64,000 bases of DNA from Erinaceus europaeus (lineage: Eukaryota > Chordata > Mammalia > Eulipotyphla > Erinaceidae). A program made the position numbers and the translations under genes. The notes under the pieces are model-generated. The model saw nothing but the letters and a program-made list of their open reading frames with translations. It was not told where the DNA came from and did no database searches. The stretch spans positions 56,869,296-56,933,295 of the forward strand of contig NC_080164.1 of assembly GCF_950295315.1 (NCBI RefSeq). Reading direction: 5' to 3'. This document shows positions 1 to 11,262 of this stretch, one piece after another. How positions within the stretch are numbered: the first letter of the stretch is position 1; every line of letters begins with the position of its first letter.

Positions 1-371
1 CATTTGTCTAGTGGATTAACACTAGAGAGAGCTATTCTCTACTTCTGGGCAGCACCTTGGTTATCAGCTTCTCTATCCAGTCAATGGAGTACCCGTTTTT
101 TTGCCTCTTTCTGCTTTTTTCTGCTGTACATGCAATGTCTTTACTATTAACAATCTGATCTCATGCCAAAAATCTGTAATTGAATAACTGTTGTTGAGCA
201 AATCCGAAGCTGATGGGCATGCAGAACAGAGCCATTAGCAGAGGAGAGGGATTGCTAGACATCCAGCCTGCAAAATTCAGGCCACCAATATTTTTACACT
301 AACTACCTCACTTCTCATAATTTCTTTTGCTGTTATATTCCCTGATTCTGTACCTCTTCAAGCCTTTTTTA
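1..371. other. Unique non-coding sequence
   Basis: I see no gene, RNA or clear repeat here, only AT-rich DNA. Confidence 0.5.
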
Positions 372-559
372 GGGGCCAGGTGGTGGTACACCTGATTGAG
401 CACACATGTTACCATATGCAAAGACCTGGGTTCAAGACTCTGGTTGCCACTGGTAAGAAGAAAGCTTCACAAGTGGTGAGGCAGTGCTGCAGGTATCTTT
501 CTTTCTCTCACCCTCCCCTCTCAATTTCTCTCTGTTATATGAATTAAAAAAAAAAAAAG
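372..559 (+). mobile_element. tRNA-derived SINE, family A
   Basis: The copy opens with GGGGCCAGGTGGTGG, runs through a tRNA-like GGGTTCAAGACTC box-B region, the GCTTCACAAGTGGTGAGGCA block and CTCAATTTCTCTCTGTTAT, and ends in an A run. This order is shared by many copies in the window, which defines family A. Diverged, so not a young copy. Confidence 0.85.
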
Positions 560-2117
560 TCTCTTTACCCCCTTAAAAGTGGTCCAGCAAAATAAAACAA
601 GATTCTAGTGGAAGAGATTCTTTACTGGTTCTAATCCAAAACTTGACATTATTGGCTAGTTAGACTTTTCTCCTTAGACATATTGAATATGCATCCCCTG
701 ATCTATAAAATGTCCAATTAAGAAACCAAATAAAAGTGTTCAGGAATCAATTTGGTTGATAAGATCCTAAAAATAGAAGCAGATAATTTTAATATGTTTT
801 TAAATTTACAGGATAATATTTCTTCTGATATTTCCCTTAATCAACACCCTGCTAGATTCCCCTGAACAGGAAAACACTGAGTCGATTTTCTAAATTAGGA
901 ATTGAGGCATTGGGAAAGTGCCCTCTTATAGAAAATCAAATATAGTCTCACTCATGTTCTGCAAGTATCTAAAGAGAATATGAGAGGACTCTTTAGAATT
1001 AATCATGGGAAGGGTCCGTGCTTATCAGTAGAATCCTGTTTGCTAAGCAATTCTTTCTTCCTAGTGCATTAATGGGGCTAGGCAACACTAAGCTCAGGGT
1101 GTGTCTTTCCTTGGACATCATAACTTGGGGTAGGGTGTGGCCCAGAACTTAATAACTTAAAGGAATTTAATTACTATGTAAAGATTTAAGGCTGATTATT
1201 ATTTTCCCTAATTTTGGTTTTCTTTATGTTATTTTAAAGAATAGCTACACCAGACACCATTTCCAATCAGTAGACTCGTCGTCTGGAAGCTCTGCTATCA
1301 TAGAGTACACTGCCACTAACCACGAAGTTTTTGCAGGCCCTCCTCTCTGCTGATTCTATACTGAGACTCAGCAAAGGTTAACATGAAAATTCCCAAGTCA
1401 ACTCTCTGGACATTTCCTTATCTTTTTCTTTCTTTCCTAAGAGATGTGCAGCTAAAGGAAAGTCAGGTTTTATACTATTGGTCTTGGGATATTTGTCATA
1501 TGTAAGAGACTATTTATAGGGATGATTTCTAAGCATGTTCAGAGTTGTTCATAGCAGAGATTTACTGAAGTGTTAACTCTGAGGCTTGTTGCATTGATAC
1601 TCCAGGGTGATTGGACTTACTTCAAGGAGAGTCACAAGATGCTCAGAATAAATAATTTTAAATTCAGTTTTATTTAAAATATTAGACAAGTAGTTGTCAT
1701 GACTTGAGAATGAGAAGAATGGTTTCGTTTCTTCCACAAGCTTATTGTGTAATTTGGGGCAGCTCCATTAACACTTCTGAGTTACACATTCCTCTCTCTG
1801 AGTGAGATGTTTGAACCCAGGACCCTATGTTCAAAACTAAGAGATCGTACTTGAACTACATTTTATATAGTACTTGAAGGAGAATCTATTTTCATAGTTT
1901 TCTATAGTTTTCTCCTGGAATGGTGACTTCCTGAGGCCTAGGTGACTCTAAGTCAGTAAATAGCATTCAAGTACCCACTATGTGTTCTATAATAGAGAGA
2001 TGTGTATAGGACAAAATGCATGGTATGAACACTAAAGATAGAAGCACCTGATGACGGGTGAATTATTTCAGTGTCCCCAGACTTGTTTTATAGACATGAA
2101 TTAAAAGTTTACTAAGT
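560..2117. other. Unique non-coding sequence
   Basis: No open frame of coding character and no RNA gene seen. Short stretches near 880-960 and 1725-1800 faintly resemble MIR core sequence, too weakly to call. Confidence 0.45.
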
Positions 2118-2330
2118 GGCCTGGCCTTAGAAGTGATAAAATGGATAAAGTATTGGTTGTTGAAGCATGAGACCCTGTGTTCAATCCCTAGTATCACAAA
2201 TGCCAGACTGATAGTCTGCTTTATTTGTTTTTGTTCTGTTAACCAGAAGTACAGCACAGCTCCTATAAGGTTGAACTCTGGTACAACGTATGTTACAGTG
2301 ATTCTGGTTTTCTCTTTCTGATAAATAAAT
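2118..2330 (+). mobile_element. tRNA-derived SINE, family B, degenerate
   Basis: It contains ATGGATAAAGTATTGGTTGTTGAAGCATGAGACC and then a TTCAATCCCTAG box-B-like core, ending CTCTTTCTGATAAATAAATG. Family B is the second SINE type here, marked by GGATAAAG, CTCAAGCATGAG and GTGATGTCTGGTT. The middle has extra or scrambled bases. Confidence 0.6.
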
Positions 2331-2607
2331 GTTAAAATTCATATGCAAAGAATCTACTGTTATAAATTGTCTAGTTTTCTTTTTTTTAAGCTCAGCTCAA
2401 ACTTGATTCATTCTTTTCAGTCCTTCTTGGAGCTCACAAACATGTGGAATAAACAGATACTTGAGACTTATTATATTACCATTGTATTGGCATGAGCCTG
2501 TGATGTGGCAAAACTTACTCAAAGAATTTTTAACTTATCTACTGTCATATATATCAAACTTGAACTGTGTTCATGGAAAGGCATGTGCCGGGCCTAGTAA
2601 GCTATTC

Positions 2608-2841
2608 TTTTCTTTTTTCTTTTTGTCACCAGGGTTATTGTGGTAGTTTGGTGCTTGCACTTCGAATCTGCTGTTCGCAGCAGCCATTTCTACCATTTTT
2701 TTTCTTTCTATTTTTATTTGACAGGACAGAGATAAGTTGAGAGGGGTGGGAAGATAGAGAGGGAGAGAGAAAGATAGACACTTGTAGACCTGCTTCACCA
2801 CTCATGAAGTGTACCACCGGCAGGTAGGGTGCAGGGTCCCC
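2608..2841 (-). mobile_element. tRNA-derived SINE, family A, long-tail form, 5'-truncated
   Basis: Read on the minus strand it has TGGTGAAGCAGGTCTACAAG, TCTGTCCTGTCAAATAAAAA and a tail module ending GCACCAAACTACC...ACCCTGG before an A run. Direct repeats AGTAAGCTATTC at 2596-2607 and 2842-2853 are its target-site duplication. Confidence 0.88.
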
Positions 2842-2853
2842 AGTAAGCTATTC

Positions 2854-3264
2854 CTTTGATCCTGATGTTTTATATTATTCATATTTCTTTTCTCTTTTGA
2901 TTAGTAATTAAAATTTCAATGTGCTGCAACTAATATTTTCTGAGTGTATGAAGCAATTTTAAGAATGCAAAGTTGGGTGGCCTATAATGTGTACTGTTGA
3001 GGATTAAGAAAGCCAGAGAAAATATTAAATAACACAAATGATCCTTGTTAAGGGTTTAGTTCAAAAGAGAAGGAATGTGCGCATGTGCACATTTAGCTTG
3101 GCGAGTCAGAAAGTCCTCCGTGTGAGAGGCGCCATCTAGATGGTTCAGCCCTGCTCTTCCAGGATTGGATGGACTGTTTTACACTCCCCTTCCTCCTAGG
3201 ACTTTGCCTTGATGGCATGTCTCTCAATCGCAATTAAATTTTACCTTATTACTTGAACAATGTC
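2854..3264. other. Unique non-coding sequence
   Basis: Nothing recognisable apart from a short GTGCGCATGTGCACA near-palindrome at about 3077. Confidence 0.4.
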
Positions 3265-3395
3265 TATGTCACTAGATTGAAAGCCCCATGTGGGCAGAGA
3301 TTGTGTGATGTTTTGCTTACTATGATGTCCTCAGGGTAAGGAATGGTGCCAGTTTAGAAAGGAGACAGTAATACCTGATAAATAAATGAATGAGA
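3265..3395 (+). mobile_element. LINE L2 3' end (relic)
   Basis: AAAGCCCCATGTGGGCAGAGATTGTGTG followed by GATAAATAAATGAATG matches the L2 3' terminal pattern (gggcagggactttgt ... tgaatgaatg). Recognised by eye. Confidence 0.55.
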
Positions 3396-3396
3396 G

Positions 3397-4158
3397 GGGG
3401 CCGAGTGATAGCACAGTGGGTTAAGTGCACATGATATGAAACACAAGGATGGGAGTGAGAATCCTGGTTTGAGCCCCTGGCTCCCCACCTGCTAGGGGCT
3501 GTGTCTGCTTCACAAGTGGCGAAGACGTATCCATAAACTACTGCAAAATATATACCTGAAAGCAGTAGTACACTAGAGTTTGCAGTGAGTACCTCCCTAA
3601 CACTTCCTCTCCACTATTCCAAGCTTGGGATCCATGATTCCTCAACAAATTGTTTGGCTTCGTATGTTAACTCTCTTTTCAATCACCAGGTTCCAGATGC
3701 CACCAGTTATGCTGGCCAGGCTTCCCTGGATTGAAGATCCCACCAATGTGTCCTGGAGCTCAGCTTCCCCAGAGACACACCTTACTAGGGAAAGAGAGAG
3801 GCAGACTGGGAGTATGGACCAACCAGTCAACGCCCATGTTCAGCGGGGAAGCAATTACAGAAGCCAGACCTTCTACCTTCTGCAACCCTCAATGACCCTG
3901 GGTCCATGCTCCCAGAGGGTTAGAGAATGGGAAAGCTATCAGGGGAGGGGGTGGGATATAGAGATTGGGTGGTGGGAATTGTGTGGAGTTGTACCCCTCC
4001 TACCTTGTGTTTTTGTTCATTAATCCTTTCTTAAATAAAAAATTAAAAAAAAAGTGGCGAAGAAAGTCAGCAGGTTTTTTATTATCCTCCCCCCTCACAG
4101 TCTTCCCCTCCTCTCTCTATTTCTCTCTGTCCTATCTGATAAAATGAAAAAAATATAT
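3397..4158 (+). mobile_element. tRNA-derived SINE, family A, split by a later retroposon
   Basis: The head is 3397-3526 and the tail is about 4051-4158. Outer direct repeats AAATGAATGAGAG at about 3384-3396 and 4159-4171 are its target duplication. The middle is a family X insertion with its own duplication, AAGTGGCGAAG, which is SINE sequence present on both sides of the insert. Confidence 0.9.
3527..4050 (+). mobile_element. Family X A-tailed retroposon, longest copy
   Basis: This roughly 525-bp insert ends TTCTTAAATAAAAAATTAAA and an A run, and lies between AAGTGGCGAAG direct repeats. Related copies at 10820, 14589 (minus), 19132 (minus), 40564 and 54039 share the 3' end but start at different points, as 5'-truncated LINE copies do. 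Shared motifs include CACCAATGTGTCCTGGAGCT and GGTGGGAATTGTGTGGA. I do not recognise a protein; the 132-codon open frame inside is not conserved with other copies. Confidence 0.8.
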
Positions 4159-4171
4159 AAATGAATGAGAG

Positions 4172-4979
4172 GTAACTGAAGAATAAGTGGAATCCTGGGA
4201 CAGTAGGGGAGGAAAGGAAAAAAAAAAAAGGAGTCTTCTGAGAGGAGGGAACAATTTGAACAAGTGCCATGCCTAAGTGGTCCCTATTAATCCTTGTGAT
4301 TTTACAAAAATTAGAAATGGAAAATGGCATCAGATCCTCTTGCTTAATGTCTAGAGGACTTATTGAGAGAAACTGTGGCAGCTGCACAGGCCTACCATCT
4401 CCTTAATAAACTCAAGAAAGATCACCCTGGATTTTATGTAAACTGTTCTTGAACCTAGTAGGTGCTCATTAAATATTTGAAAGCAAAATTAGAGCAGGGA
4501 TAGATTTACTGGTGTTTTCTGTCCTACAACCTTTTGGAATAACAAGATATCATTGCTTACCCCCTGCCTCCTCCTGCTTCTCACTTAAGCCATGTCTTTA
4601 TGCTGTGAGAAAAATGGTGCAATATGGAGGGAAAAAAGCAGGGCATCTGGTTCACCAGATATGCATATGGCCACAACATATGGCAAACCCAGGGCATTTG
4701 ACCATCGTGCTCATTAGGATGTGCCTGAAAACCGGATGCTGCACATTCACTGTGTCTGTGTCGTTTTTCTCTCAGCATGCCGACCTGGTGTTAATCATCA
4801 GGACACACTTGCCTTTCTCTAGCAAATCACTTCCTACACTCCATTCACCTCTGATTTCTTCTCAAATTCCATCTTCTTCTGTGCTTACGTTCAATTGGGA
4901 GATGGCCTTCAAACTCACAGAGTATTTGTTTCGTTGTTGGGAATACTTCACTGCTGCTGTTGAACTTTTTCAAATAGTG
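4172..4979. other. Unique non-coding sequence
   Basis: A GTAGGTGCTCATTAAATATTTG stretch near 4460 resembles the L2 3' end. Otherwise nothing is recognisable; the long frame at 4512-5057 runs into a CT microsatellite and does not look like a gene. Confidence 0.45.
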
Positions 4980-4980
4980 A

Positions 4981-5014
<34 letters not shown>

Positions 5015-5120
5015 GAAGCACCAAAGCTTCCCCCAGTGTGTTGGGGGCCAGGGTTGAAGTTAGGCTATACTCTTAACAAAGCAGGCATATTCCCAGGTGA
5101 ACTATCTTGCCAGGCCTCAC
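4980..5120 (-). mobile_element. (CT)n microsatellite plus tRNA-derived SINE, family D, minus strand
   Basis: A CT run at 4980-5015 is followed by GAAGCACCAAAGCTTCCCCCAG and GGCATATTCCCAGGTGAACT, the minus-strand form of family D also seen near 13405, 37295 and 39310. Confidence 0.55.
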
Positions 5121-7879
5121 AGGATAGTTTTACTTTATAGGCCCTATTAAGACATTAGAGTATCTCACTAACATCAAAAAATGACAGCATCAGTTCATGC
5201 TCTTCTTAGATAGTCAGAAAAAAAAAATGCAAGAATTCTTTTTCTTTGGGCACCAAGGGAAATATTTTGCTTTTCTTAGAGAGTGTGAGATAATTAACTT
5301 TCCACAGAAGAAAAAAAAAAATCATGCTCAGTTCCCTGCTTTTCACTTAGGAACTTCACAATTTCAGAAGGAGGAGGCCATGGAGAGTGTGACCCTACAT
5401 ACACTCTGGCAAACAGAACACTAACTACAAGCTATTGAAAGTACTGAGAGTGAATCATATTTCAAAAGTCTGTGCTATGCTCATTCCTTCTATACATTGG
5501 AGACTTTCCTCCCCAAATGCCCTGGCTCCAGCTTTTCCAGTTCTATCTTATGTTTCTATTCCCATCTCTCTACAGACCTCCACCTCCCACCTCTCTTAGG
5601 AACTTCCACTTTTCTGTTCTTACTGGCAACTGTAACATCATTAATTTAGTACATTTACATATTTCATTTTTGTCTAGGTTGCTCCTCTTCTGTTGCATTT
5701 CTAAAAATGAGATCAAAATTTACATTAACCCCTATGTCATCCTCTTTGCTTTTCATTCATTGATATTCTTTGTTTATCATCTTTTTAGCAAATTTTCAAT
5801 CCATAGGACAATACTCCCATCGAAATCAATTAGAACCAGTTTCACAAAATAGACTTACTAATGTCCTCTGCCAATCTTTTCTTGAATTCCAGCTGTATAC
5901 CATTGATGCATATTCACTTATTGCTATATAGACATTATTCCTTTCATCTGGTAGTAACTATCAAAAAACAGTAACAAATTTGTCCGGAAGGATTTATTTT
6001 TCACATAGTTCCTTCCCTTCTTCTCTTTCTAAGTATTGCTGATGATTTGATTGAACCCAAAATAGTTACAGATTTTTCTCATTTAATAACCACTCCATTA
6101 TTTCAAGGCAGGAAAAGTTTTTTTTTTCTCTTTTAAATAGTTTTATAGACAAAGTGAAAGATTTTTCATTCTTGCTTCAAATTCATTGTGAAAACAGAAG
6201 GCAGTTTTCCCAGATGGAAATCTGTCATATCATTATGGAAATGTCAGATTTCCACCCGGGGCATATTGACAAAAAGCCATGGTTTTTGCCCAGGGGGTGG
6301 AATTTCACAAATTTTCCCAAGAAGAGCTGTACTCTCTAGTAGAAGACAGAGGCAATTTCTTTACCCACTTCAGATTTGTGAGAATGAGCTCTATGAGAAT
6401 GGTTTCAGGCAAATACCCAAAGAAAAGAAAAGATTTTAGCATCCTCATTACTGGCCATAGGGGCTTGGTGCTCCTTCTTCAGGCCGTAATGGCTGTATTT
6501 ACTTTTGAGTTAGAGTTACCCTGAGCTATAACTCTTACTGGTGATATTGCTTAAACTGTGTGTGCTGTATTGTCAAACAGGGGAGAAATTTAATTTTAAT
6601 TCTTTGGACTACCTGCTTCTACCATGTAAATCTCTCCTCTTTAGTTAATAGATATGCTCTTCTTAAAGGCTGTCTTAATTTTGGTAATTGTGTTTTTTCC
6701 CTTGGGAATTGAGCATTTTAAACCTCTGTTAGTGGAGTATTCATGCATGCATTAAAAATATTAGCAAATCATGTCTATGTTAATGAATGATAGGACACTA
6801 AGAGGAAAATAAAACAATCCCCAAACATTTTTATATATTTATAGTCATTGAAATCTCAAGCTTTATATAGATGAAAGAGATTTGTGAGTGGCATAAGTCA
6901 TGGCAGAAATAGCCTTGGGACATGAGTTACTCTATTCTACTATGTAAAAGTCTTGCTGCCTTGTATAATAACCCTGCAGATTAGCAAGTACAATGCAAAG
7001 GATCCAAATATTTTTTTAAATAAAGATTTGCTGTTCTCAACAGAAAACCGTATTCAAAGATTACACTAGTATAGGTATTCTGTTCCATTAATATAAATGA
7101 TTCTAATGTATATGTTTTTTTTCTAGCAGAAATACCTGTATTAAAAATATGCAGCAATAACTTCAAACTTCAAAGGTCTAAACTTCAAAAGGTTTCTTGC
7201 ATTCTGCTTGATGGGACAGCATCTTATGCACACATGCTTTTTTCCCTGCTAAATGCCTTAATAATGAGCTTGGGTTCAGATTTTGTGAATCGGAGCCAAG
7301 TAACTCTATTTTATTATATTTGCTGGGAAATGAACTAGCTCAGGGTAATTAGGAAAGCAATTTTATTAGCTTCTATTTCATAAAGATTGTTTTTTAATCA
7401 GAGTCAGAACTTACTAGAAAAGATTCTGTGCTCATTGCTTGGGTCTCAGGAAATGAAGTGGGGCACTGAAGGTTCTAACCTACACTAAAACCAATGTGAT
7501 GAGGACAGAAGCTTTGCTGTTAATCTCTAACAATGCTGTAAAAATAAACCCAGTTTGATGGCATTGTAAATAAAAGGGTCACTGCTAACGATTACCTATG
7601 TCTAGTTTATTAGAGAGGAGAACCTTTATAACTGAAGGCATTAAAGCTTTCTTTTAATTGACTAAGGAGTCTTGGATTCAAGTTATGAATAATCTTGATT
7701 TGGTGGCCAGAGGCGGGGAAGGGGTGGGCTGGGGGACTGGCATGGTTAGGAAAAAAAGTAAAGCACTGGATTAGGTGCATATGTCTTCTAGAGACAAATG
7801 GGAGGAGGAATTGGGACTGATAGTGTATTTAGATAATGTAGTGCAGCTGTGAAAAAGACAAATGCTCTACTGAGGCACA
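5121..7879. other. Unique non-coding sequence
   Basis: A 2.7-kb AT-rich stretch without a gene I can support. Overlapping short frames at 6154-6524 lack splice context and family resemblance. Confidence 0.45.
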
Positions 7880-8470
7880 CGGCATATAAGGGTGGTATTG
7901 CTTATAGGAAAATGGAGTTCCTGTAATCATGCCTTTCCTGGCAGCCACTTATAGAGCACGGCATACTGTTTGGGGCACCTCATTATAAAGCGAACATCAA
8001 TACTGTAAATTAGAGAGAACTCAGAGAAGGGTGACAAAAAAGATAAAAGGATTAGACGAGATGACCTATAAAGAAAGGTTAAAGGTACAATAGCATTTAA
8101 AGCTTTCAGGAAAGGAAGCTGAAGAGATGGAAGCCTATGCTAACTGTCTACAAATATTTGAGCAATAATAATTTTAAGGATAGAAGGGGATCGCTTGCTG
8201 TGGTTGAGAATGTTCTAATAAGAAGTAACGGCTTGAAACTAAGGAAAGGGGAAAATATCGGTTAGGAGATATTAGGAAAAATTTCCTCCCAGTAAGGGCA
8301 ATTAGGCACTGAAGTGAAGTGCCTGAGAGGTGGCTGAGGCCCCATCACTGTAAGTGTTGTGCGTATTTAAGGGGACCTGAAGACTCAGGGAGCTCTTCTA
8401 AAAGGACAGGATGCTTACTCTGTTCTGAAGGCATTCCCCATACAGGAGAATCAGGCTAGCAAAATCCAGG
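7880..8470 (+). mobile_element. CR1/L3-like LINE 3' region (ancient relic)
   Basis: A pattern typical of CR1/L3 3' ends runs in order: GAGAAGGGTGACAAAAAAGAT, GATGACCTATAAAGAAAGGTTAAAGG, a GTCTACAAATATTTGAG stretch, GAAAAATTTCCTCCCAGTAAGG and a CACTGTAAGTGTTG end. The colinear match over about 500 bp is from memory of the family and is diverged. Confidence 0.55.
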
Positions 8471-9550
8471 ACTCTCTCAAAGGGGACTCCAAATGCAATT
8501 TAAACATGAATAAAGTGAGCTTGTGGAGGGTGGGAGGTGGAGGTGGTAAATTATGTCCAAGAAAAAAAAAATGTGTCTGGGGAATATCTTTCCAAAAAGC
8601 TGTTATTTTCGACTGTTGCCCATTAGTGTTGGTGTTCCTCATTTTCCTTTACAGTTATCAAGACATTTACATACCTCCAGAAGCCAGAGCTAAAGTAGGA
8701 AGGGAGTGATGCCTCTGACAAGGAAGCACATTTAAAAATGAATGGTACGAGGTTGTATGCATTCATTTCTGTTGTGCAAGCAAAGGGAAATAGAGAAAAT
8801 TGCCATGTTTTATCATGTTGGATGAGCTGGAACAGGTGACACTGTGATCAGGTGTGCATGCATAATCACTCCCCCAAATAATCGCCATGTGGAATAATTT
8901 CCCCCCAAATCTTGCAGCTTCAACTTATTCTCTGTGAGTGACTCATAAATCTTGGCCTTGAATGTGAATCAAGATCCCAAGCTGCAGGCTCAGGGTTTGT
9001 TGCATTTTTTCAACTTTAGCCTTTATTTATAGACATAAAAGTGTATTATTGGTTGTTATATCCAAACAAAAGAAAACAGATTGTAAGCATCCATTAATGT
9101 TTTCCCAAAAGGAAAGTTGCACGTTCCTCTTGGGTCTCTCATTCTCTCCTCTTGTAATATTAAGATGATGTCATAAACTCATAATTACTTTGTGGTATTC
9201 TTGTACACTTTATATCTGTTGGTTTGGAGACACAAATCCTCTCTCTGATCAGAATCCAGTGAACAATATGAGTAGGTAGAAGATAAGTCTTAGGTGGCTT
9301 TCAGTTTCAAAATCTCTGAAGTTTTGAATTATACTATTGAAATTCTATTTTCTAGGAAATATTCTATGTATTGCATGCATATATATGCATATATGTACAT
9401 GTAGTATGTTAACTTTCTGGAACAATTACTTTTATTGTGGAAAAATAAAATTATTTTTATTAACAAGTCAAAGTACATATAACAAGAAGATGTTATACTA
9501 TCTGCTCACAAATTTTCATCCACTAATCATATCCAGGAAAGCAGATTTTT
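8471..9550. other. Unique non-coding sequence
   Basis: Holds an 11-bp palindrome TGAGTGACTCA near 8934, an AP-1-like site, in a G/C-balanced stretch at about 8860-9010. No gene. Confidence 0.4.
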
Positions 9551-9855
9551 TAAATAATATTTATTTATTGATTCCATTTTTGTTGCCTTTGTTGTTTTAT
9601 TGTTGTAGCTATTGTTTTCTGTCTTCGTTGTTGGATAGGACAGAGAGGAATGGAGAGAGGAGGGGAAGACAGAGAAGAGGAGAGAAAGATAGACACCTGC
9701 AGACCTGCTTCACCGCTTAAGAAGCGACTCCCCTGCAAGTGGGGAGCCGAGGGCTCGAACAGGGATCCTTACATAGGGCTCGAACAGGGATCCTTACATA
9801 GGTCCTTGCACTTTGCGCCACGTGTGCTTAACCCACTGTGCTACTGCCCGACTCC
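9551..9855 (-). mobile_element. tRNA-derived SINE, family A
   Basis: Minus-strand copy from the TTTATT tail through GGATAGGACAGAGAGGAATGG to CTACTGCCCGACTCCC. AAAGCA...TTTTTTAA flanks on both sides suggest the target duplication. It carries an internal 25-bp tandem duplication at 9751-9800. Confidence 0.9.
9751..9800. repeat. 25-bp tandem duplication inside the SINE
   Basis: GGGCTCGAACAGGGATCC followed by TTACATA occurs twice head to tail at 9751-9775 and 9776-9800 with no mismatch. It doubles the box-B-bearing part of the tRNA-like head. Confidence 0.95.
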
Positions 9856-10819
9856 CTAAAGCAAAGAATTTTTTTAAGGTGGTATATGTGAAAGTATATT
9901 GTTGGATATGTAGTTTTCACGTGCCTGTGACATTAGAATAGGTAGAATAATAAGGAAGCACAAAACAGGTCTGCGAAATTGATCACAAGAGTGTGACTTT
10001 CTAATTTCTTGGTCAGATCCTTTACACACATCTCATCTATTCAGTGCTGCAAGGAAGAGACCACAAAGTATCTATTTTTATGTCCTTTTTAAGCCTTGCT
10101 CATATTTCTTATTGCTCATTGCTAACCATTTTAATTTCTGACCTCTTCTGCTCTACTAGTTACAGACCCATTCACTGACCCTCTAGGATTTCCAACTCGG
10201 TGATTTATGTCCTCTCCTTATTCATGTGAAACACCAGTATCAACCTGAGAGAGAGAAGAGAACACTAGAGAAGAGATGAGGGAGATATCCTTCTTTATCT
10301 TTCATCCATTTGGTGGCAGGACAACTTTGTTTCTTATTTTTAGAAAATAATCCTAATCTAAAGTGATCTTGATGTTGAATTTAGATGACTTCAGTAATGT
10401 CCCCACTCATTAAAAAATTAGAGAGATACAGAAAAGAAAGCAATTTAGTTTTGGATTTTTAATTCCTTGCTTATTTATAGAATGAGAGTCAACATATTTT
10501 TGAGTGGTGGAGTTTGGGGCAGTGATTCTATAGTCCCTAACTTGGTAAATAAATCTGTTGGCCTATGTGAGAGTCAGATGGAAGCTTAGGGTCTTGCCTT
10601 AGTCTGAGCACTCTGCTTTGGAGAAACTGAGCCTTTTTTCCTATATTATCAAGGTATTGAGGAGGGTAAAGCCATCTGTTAGGAGTCACTCTTATCATCT
10701 GTTTAATATATGCCTATTTCAGATTTTGTATAAATTGACAAATAGACTGACATATGTGGATACCATTTGCCATCTTCAGCTCAGTCATAAAATTACAGAT
10801 GCTATTATGACTCCATCCT
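9856..10819. other. Unique non-coding sequence
   Basis: No gene or clear repeat seen. Confidence 0.4.
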
Positions 10820-11262
10820 GACTTCTCTGGGCAGACAACCTCACCATTGTGTCCTGGAACCTAACTTCTCCATAGCACTGTCACACTAGGGAAAGATAGA
10901 TAGAAACAGGTGGGCTATGGATCAACCTTCCAATGACCATCCTCAGTGGAGAAGCAGTTAAATAAGCCACACCTTCTACCTTCTGCATCCCATAAAGAAT
11001 TTTGATCTGGGATGTAGATAGCATAATAATTATGCAAAGAAACTCTCTCATGCCTGAGGCTCTAGAGTCCCAGGTTCAATCACCCACCAGAGCTGAACAG
11101 TGCTTTGGTTGAAAAAAAAAATGATCTATACTCCCAGAGGGAAACTTAGGAAGCTTCCAATGGAGGGGATAGGATACAGAACTCTGGTAGTAGGAATTAT
11201 ATGGAATTCTAACCCTCTTATCCTACACTATCGTCAATCATTATTAAGTAACTAATAAAAAA
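10820..11262 (+). mobile_element. Family X retroposon, old copy, split by a SINE
   Basis: CTCACCATTGTGTCCTGGAA, AGCCACACCTTCTACCTTCT and GGAAGCTTCCAATGGAGGGG align in order with the other family X copies; the end is AGTAACTAATAAAAAAG. A family B SINE lies in the middle at 10999-11118. Confidence 0.75.
10999..11118 (+). mobile_element. tRNA-derived SINE, family B, inserted in family X
   Basis: Contains AGCATAATAATTATGCAAAG, GCCTGAGGCTCTAGAG, a TTCAATCACCC core and an A run. TGATCT occurs on both sides, as expected of a short target duplication. Confidence 0.75.

Noticed and set aside
4512..5057. 181-codon open frame
   Set aside because: Composition is that of the non-coding flanks, it ends in a CT microsatellite and SINE, and no domain is recognisable.
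9551..9855. Active tRNA gene suggested by the tRNA-like head
   Set aside because: The head belongs to a SINE with a long body and tail; acceptor and anticodon arms do not form a proper tRNA.
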